From the NCBI GenBank assembly GCA_017590115.1, contig JAGGNK010010337.1, forward strand, positions 2,044,141 to 2,108,140: 64,000 nt of DNA, in the 5' to 3' direction. Shown piece by piece: positions 61,609 to 64,000 of the stretch; position 1 is the stretch's first letter, and the number at the start of each line of letters is the position of its first letter. This DNA comes from Montifringilla adamsi. Taxonomy: Eukaryota > Chordata > Aves > Passeriformes > Passeridae. Below the pieces are notes generated by a model. That model had not been told where the DNA came from. It saw only the letters and a program-made list of their open reading frames with translations, and did no database searches. The position numbers were made by a program, and so were the translations under genes.

Positions 61609-61734
61609 GAGGGAGGTGTCGTTGCTCTCTTTAAGATCTGTCGCCAGGATTGTTTCAGGTGCCTTTATCCCCAGACCCTGAGAACGCTGGCATCAATTTG
61701 CTGTGTAGAGGAAGGGATGCACCAGCTGGAAAAG
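61609..61734 (+). CDS. INSC: INSC exon, 126 bases: start of the armadillo repeats
   Basis: The exon lies between TTTTCCCCTACAG and GAAAAG/GTAGGC and starts and ends between codons. Its 42 codons read EGGVVALFKICRQDCFRCLY, then PQTLRTLASICCVEEGMHQLEK, which is nearly identical to mammalian inscuteable. The pattern GG-V-ALF followed by a helix with ALRTLASICC-like residues is a typical armadillo repeat, and the C-terminal armadillo domain of INSC is the part that engages Par3. The remaining repeats and the C-terminus are encoded beyond the window. Confidence 0.96.
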
Positions 61735-64000
61735 GTAGGCACTTCGGGGTTCCTTACTGACTGTGTCATAAAATAGAGAAGCCCTGTCTTTAATCTCTTC
61801 CAGAAATTGATGATTTGGTGGTGTTTGATACTGTGTTCCATACTATGCTTACCTTTTCTCTGCTGAACACATTTTCAGTCTTCAAAAAATTAATCTCAGC
61901 AATAGCATTGTCCTATAATCCTTGCACAAATAAGCTTTGTAAGTGGGGATAATTTTGTAAAACAGGTAAACATGTTGATGACTGCATCACAAAAGGAGAA
62001 CAAAACCGGGAGAAATTGTCTTCTGGACATTCTAAAGCATTTAGAAACTCCACTGTTTCAAATAGTCCTTAACAGACAGAAGGTTCTATACCTCTTTAAG
62101 TCCTTTCCTGATGGTCTGATAGGGCTCCTGCTTGTGGCAGTGCTGCAGCTTGTGAGTGTTGTAGATGTACAGAAAGAAGTGGGACAGACACAGTCATTAG
62201 TCAATCAAAACATGTGTCTGCTAATCAGCAGCAGCTTTCATAAAAGCCACTTTTAACTGAGATGGCCAACATCAAAACATTATCCAGAGAAAATGATACC
62301 AACTTCTTAGGCTCCTTCCCTTTCTCACATTCACTACATACTGCTATGTTTTGGAAAATGAACATTTCTGGTCACTAAATCATGATCTCATCCTTTGTAT
62401 TTCATAAAAGAGTCATCTTCCTCAGCTGAATAATGGCCTCTTGAAGTTAATGATAAATGATTTCACTGGTCCTTTACACTGACATGTCTTGTAATTTACT
62501 TCCCTGAATTCAAGCAAACTGTGACAGAACACCTGCAGCAAAAAGCAAGTCTCTGAGTTTACAGTAAATGAAGATGACTTAAATTTTTTTTTTGACGTGA
62601 TGCTGGTTCAGACTAGCACCAGAATTAATCTAAAAGTATCTTTCATTATGTCCATTATAATGGTGGAGTTATTAGAGGTAGAAATGAAAAAGATTGATTC
62701 AAGTCACCAGGTCCAATTCCTGGCAGCATCAACACGTGTTTAATGTGACCCATATCAAAGCTGATGGAACAGGGGTCCCAGAAATGGCCAACACTCTCAA
62801 GCTCATGTTTCTTTGATCTGCTTTAATGTTGGCCACAAGTAAAATTGCTCAGGGTAAACTTGATCGCAACTGGAGCAGGGTTTAAAGGATTTGCAACTGA
62901 AATCCCCACCTTCAAGGGCTTTCAGTTCTTCAATCATCATCTTAAAATATGAATAGGTTTTTTCTTTCAAAATTTGAAGTACTCTTCTGAAGAACACAAA
63001 AGAGAGTTAAAAGTATTATCAATCCTACAATTACAGAAGTTACCATAGGACTTCTTATGTGGCAGAAAGGTGGCTTCTTTTATCCAACAAATTATCTGGG
63101 TGCTGGTGAATAATTTAATTTCTCTAATATGAATATCATTATGCCACCTAGTGCATTAAAATATCAGTGCAATTTGAACTGGGTTTTTAATGATAGAAAC
63201 CTCACTTGAAAAACCCAAACTTGGCTACTGAGCAATTCAGATTAGGCAAATCAAGACTAAAAAAAAAAACAGAAAAAAACCTATGCAAGCCTTCCTCCCT
63301 GTATTTTTAATTAGATTAAGCAGCCATTGCAGTGTTTAAAAGACTATTTAAAAGAAAGCAGCATATAATTTCTTTTGAAACACTTATCTGAGAGGTGAGC
63401 TAAAAGGGGGTGGTACCCTTTCTCCAGTAATTGCAGAGCTTAATTACTAAAGACATCAGGAATATTATTTATTTGTCCAGTGCTTTTTGATCTTGCCAAT
63501 TCAGTGCTCATTTCTAAAGATGTAGAAAATTGCCTATTTTGATAAAAAAGCATTTCTTTCAATTTTTTTTTTTTTTTAAAAACCCATTCTTGTTTTTCCC
63601 AGCAACACATCTATAAATATATCACACTGGAAAAAGCCATTATCACCTTTTTTATCAGCTTGATAAACAAGCTGATCTTTGCTATAATTACAGTGATAAG
63701 GTAGCTGTTGCAATGATTAGCTTTTCCTCTTTTCGGTGAATCTAGTTGGGTCTATGTACAGTGATGTAAAACCACTTGGTTAAAATGTGATTTTGGAGCA
63801 ATTATTTCACTTGCAAGTACTTTACTGAATTTTGATAATATACTAGTACTCTTTGCTGTACATTGAAGTGCAGAGCTCCAGGAACTCAAGAGTGACAAAT
63901 TAGGCAATTAAAGTAGAAAAATGGTGAAGAAATAGTCTCATTGTGTGCCTGAGGACTGCAAAAATAAATGTTCTCTGTAAGCTGTGCTCAACAAGTGGTA
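61735..64000 (+). other. INSC: INSC intron, left part (continues beyond the window)
   Basis: It starts with the donor GTAGGC after the last visible exon. No further INSC exon is found before the right edge. It contains T-rich runs near 62584 and 63561-63575 and the GATA-motif cluster at 63639-63702. A 94-codon frame from 61972 has no domain and no splice context. Confidence 0.8.
63639..63702. promoter_or_regulatory. Possible enhancer: GATA-motif cluster around a hairpin
   Basis: Within about 65 bases there are several GATA-type motifs: ATTATCACC, TTTATCAGC, TTGATAAAC and AGTGATAAGG. Two of them sit on a perfect 9-base inverted repeat, ATCAGCTTG / ATAAA / CAAGCTGAT (63654-63676). The surrounding 300 bases are free of repeats and also contain CTTATCTGAG. 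The cluster suggests a transcription-factor-bound element in an INSC intron. Chance clustering in AT-rich DNA is possible. Confidence 0.25.

Noticed and set aside
1..64000. tRNA, rRNA, CRISPR or bacterial-type operon content
   Set aside because: No cloverleaf-compatible tRNA boxes, no rRNA core motifs and no regularly spaced repeats were seen. The window is vertebrate nuclear DNA.

Overview
The window looks like vertebrate, almost certainly avian, nuclear DNA. It is AT-rich, with very low gene density and short exons between GT/AG introns. It carries many degraded CR1 LINE 3' ends that finish in the usual CR1 tail (like TTCTATGATTCTG), and one solo endogenous-retrovirus LTR of a type I associate with songbird genomes. 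There are no bacterial-type genes. Most open frames longer than 60 codons are chance frames or repeat-derived.

Layout. Bases 1 to about 38,800 contain no protein gene I can recognise. They hold AT-rich single-copy sequence, CR1 fragments (near 11.3, 13.7, 15.4, 24.0 and 32.7 kb), homopolymer runs and two places with N bases. Between about 38.8 and 40.1 kb, on the minus strand, there is a compact gene-like unit I do not recognise. It has an RFX-type X-box, a strong splice donor, a roughly 600-base intron, a strong acceptor followed after 12 bases by an ATG in good context, a 100-codon reading frame (membrane segment, leucine-zipper coiled coil, second hydrophobic segment), and a downstream AATAAA. 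From 46.3 to 49.2 kb there is a nest of repeats: a solo LTR inside a CR1, followed by an older CR1-like remnant.

From 51.77 kb to the right edge are five consecutive coding exons of INSC (inscuteable adaptor protein) on the plus strand: 51771-52116, 52617-52669, 54272-54395, 56409-56522 and 61609-61734. They join in frame to 763 bases (about 254 codons). They cover the conserved N-terminal segment known to bind LGN/GPSM2, the following helical region and the start of the armadillo repeats. The 5' exons and promoter were not found, and the rest of the armadillo domain lies beyond the right edge. The long left part is therefore upstream intron or intergenic DNA of INSC. INSC links the Par3/Par6/aPKC polarity complex to LGN-type spindle-orientation proteins in asymmetrically dividing cells.

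The most interesting unexplained signal is the X-box-driven small minus-strand gene. Next are a GATA-motif cluster around a perfect hairpin at the right edge, two exon-shaped segments in the left half, and several blocks that read like conserved non-coding DNA.
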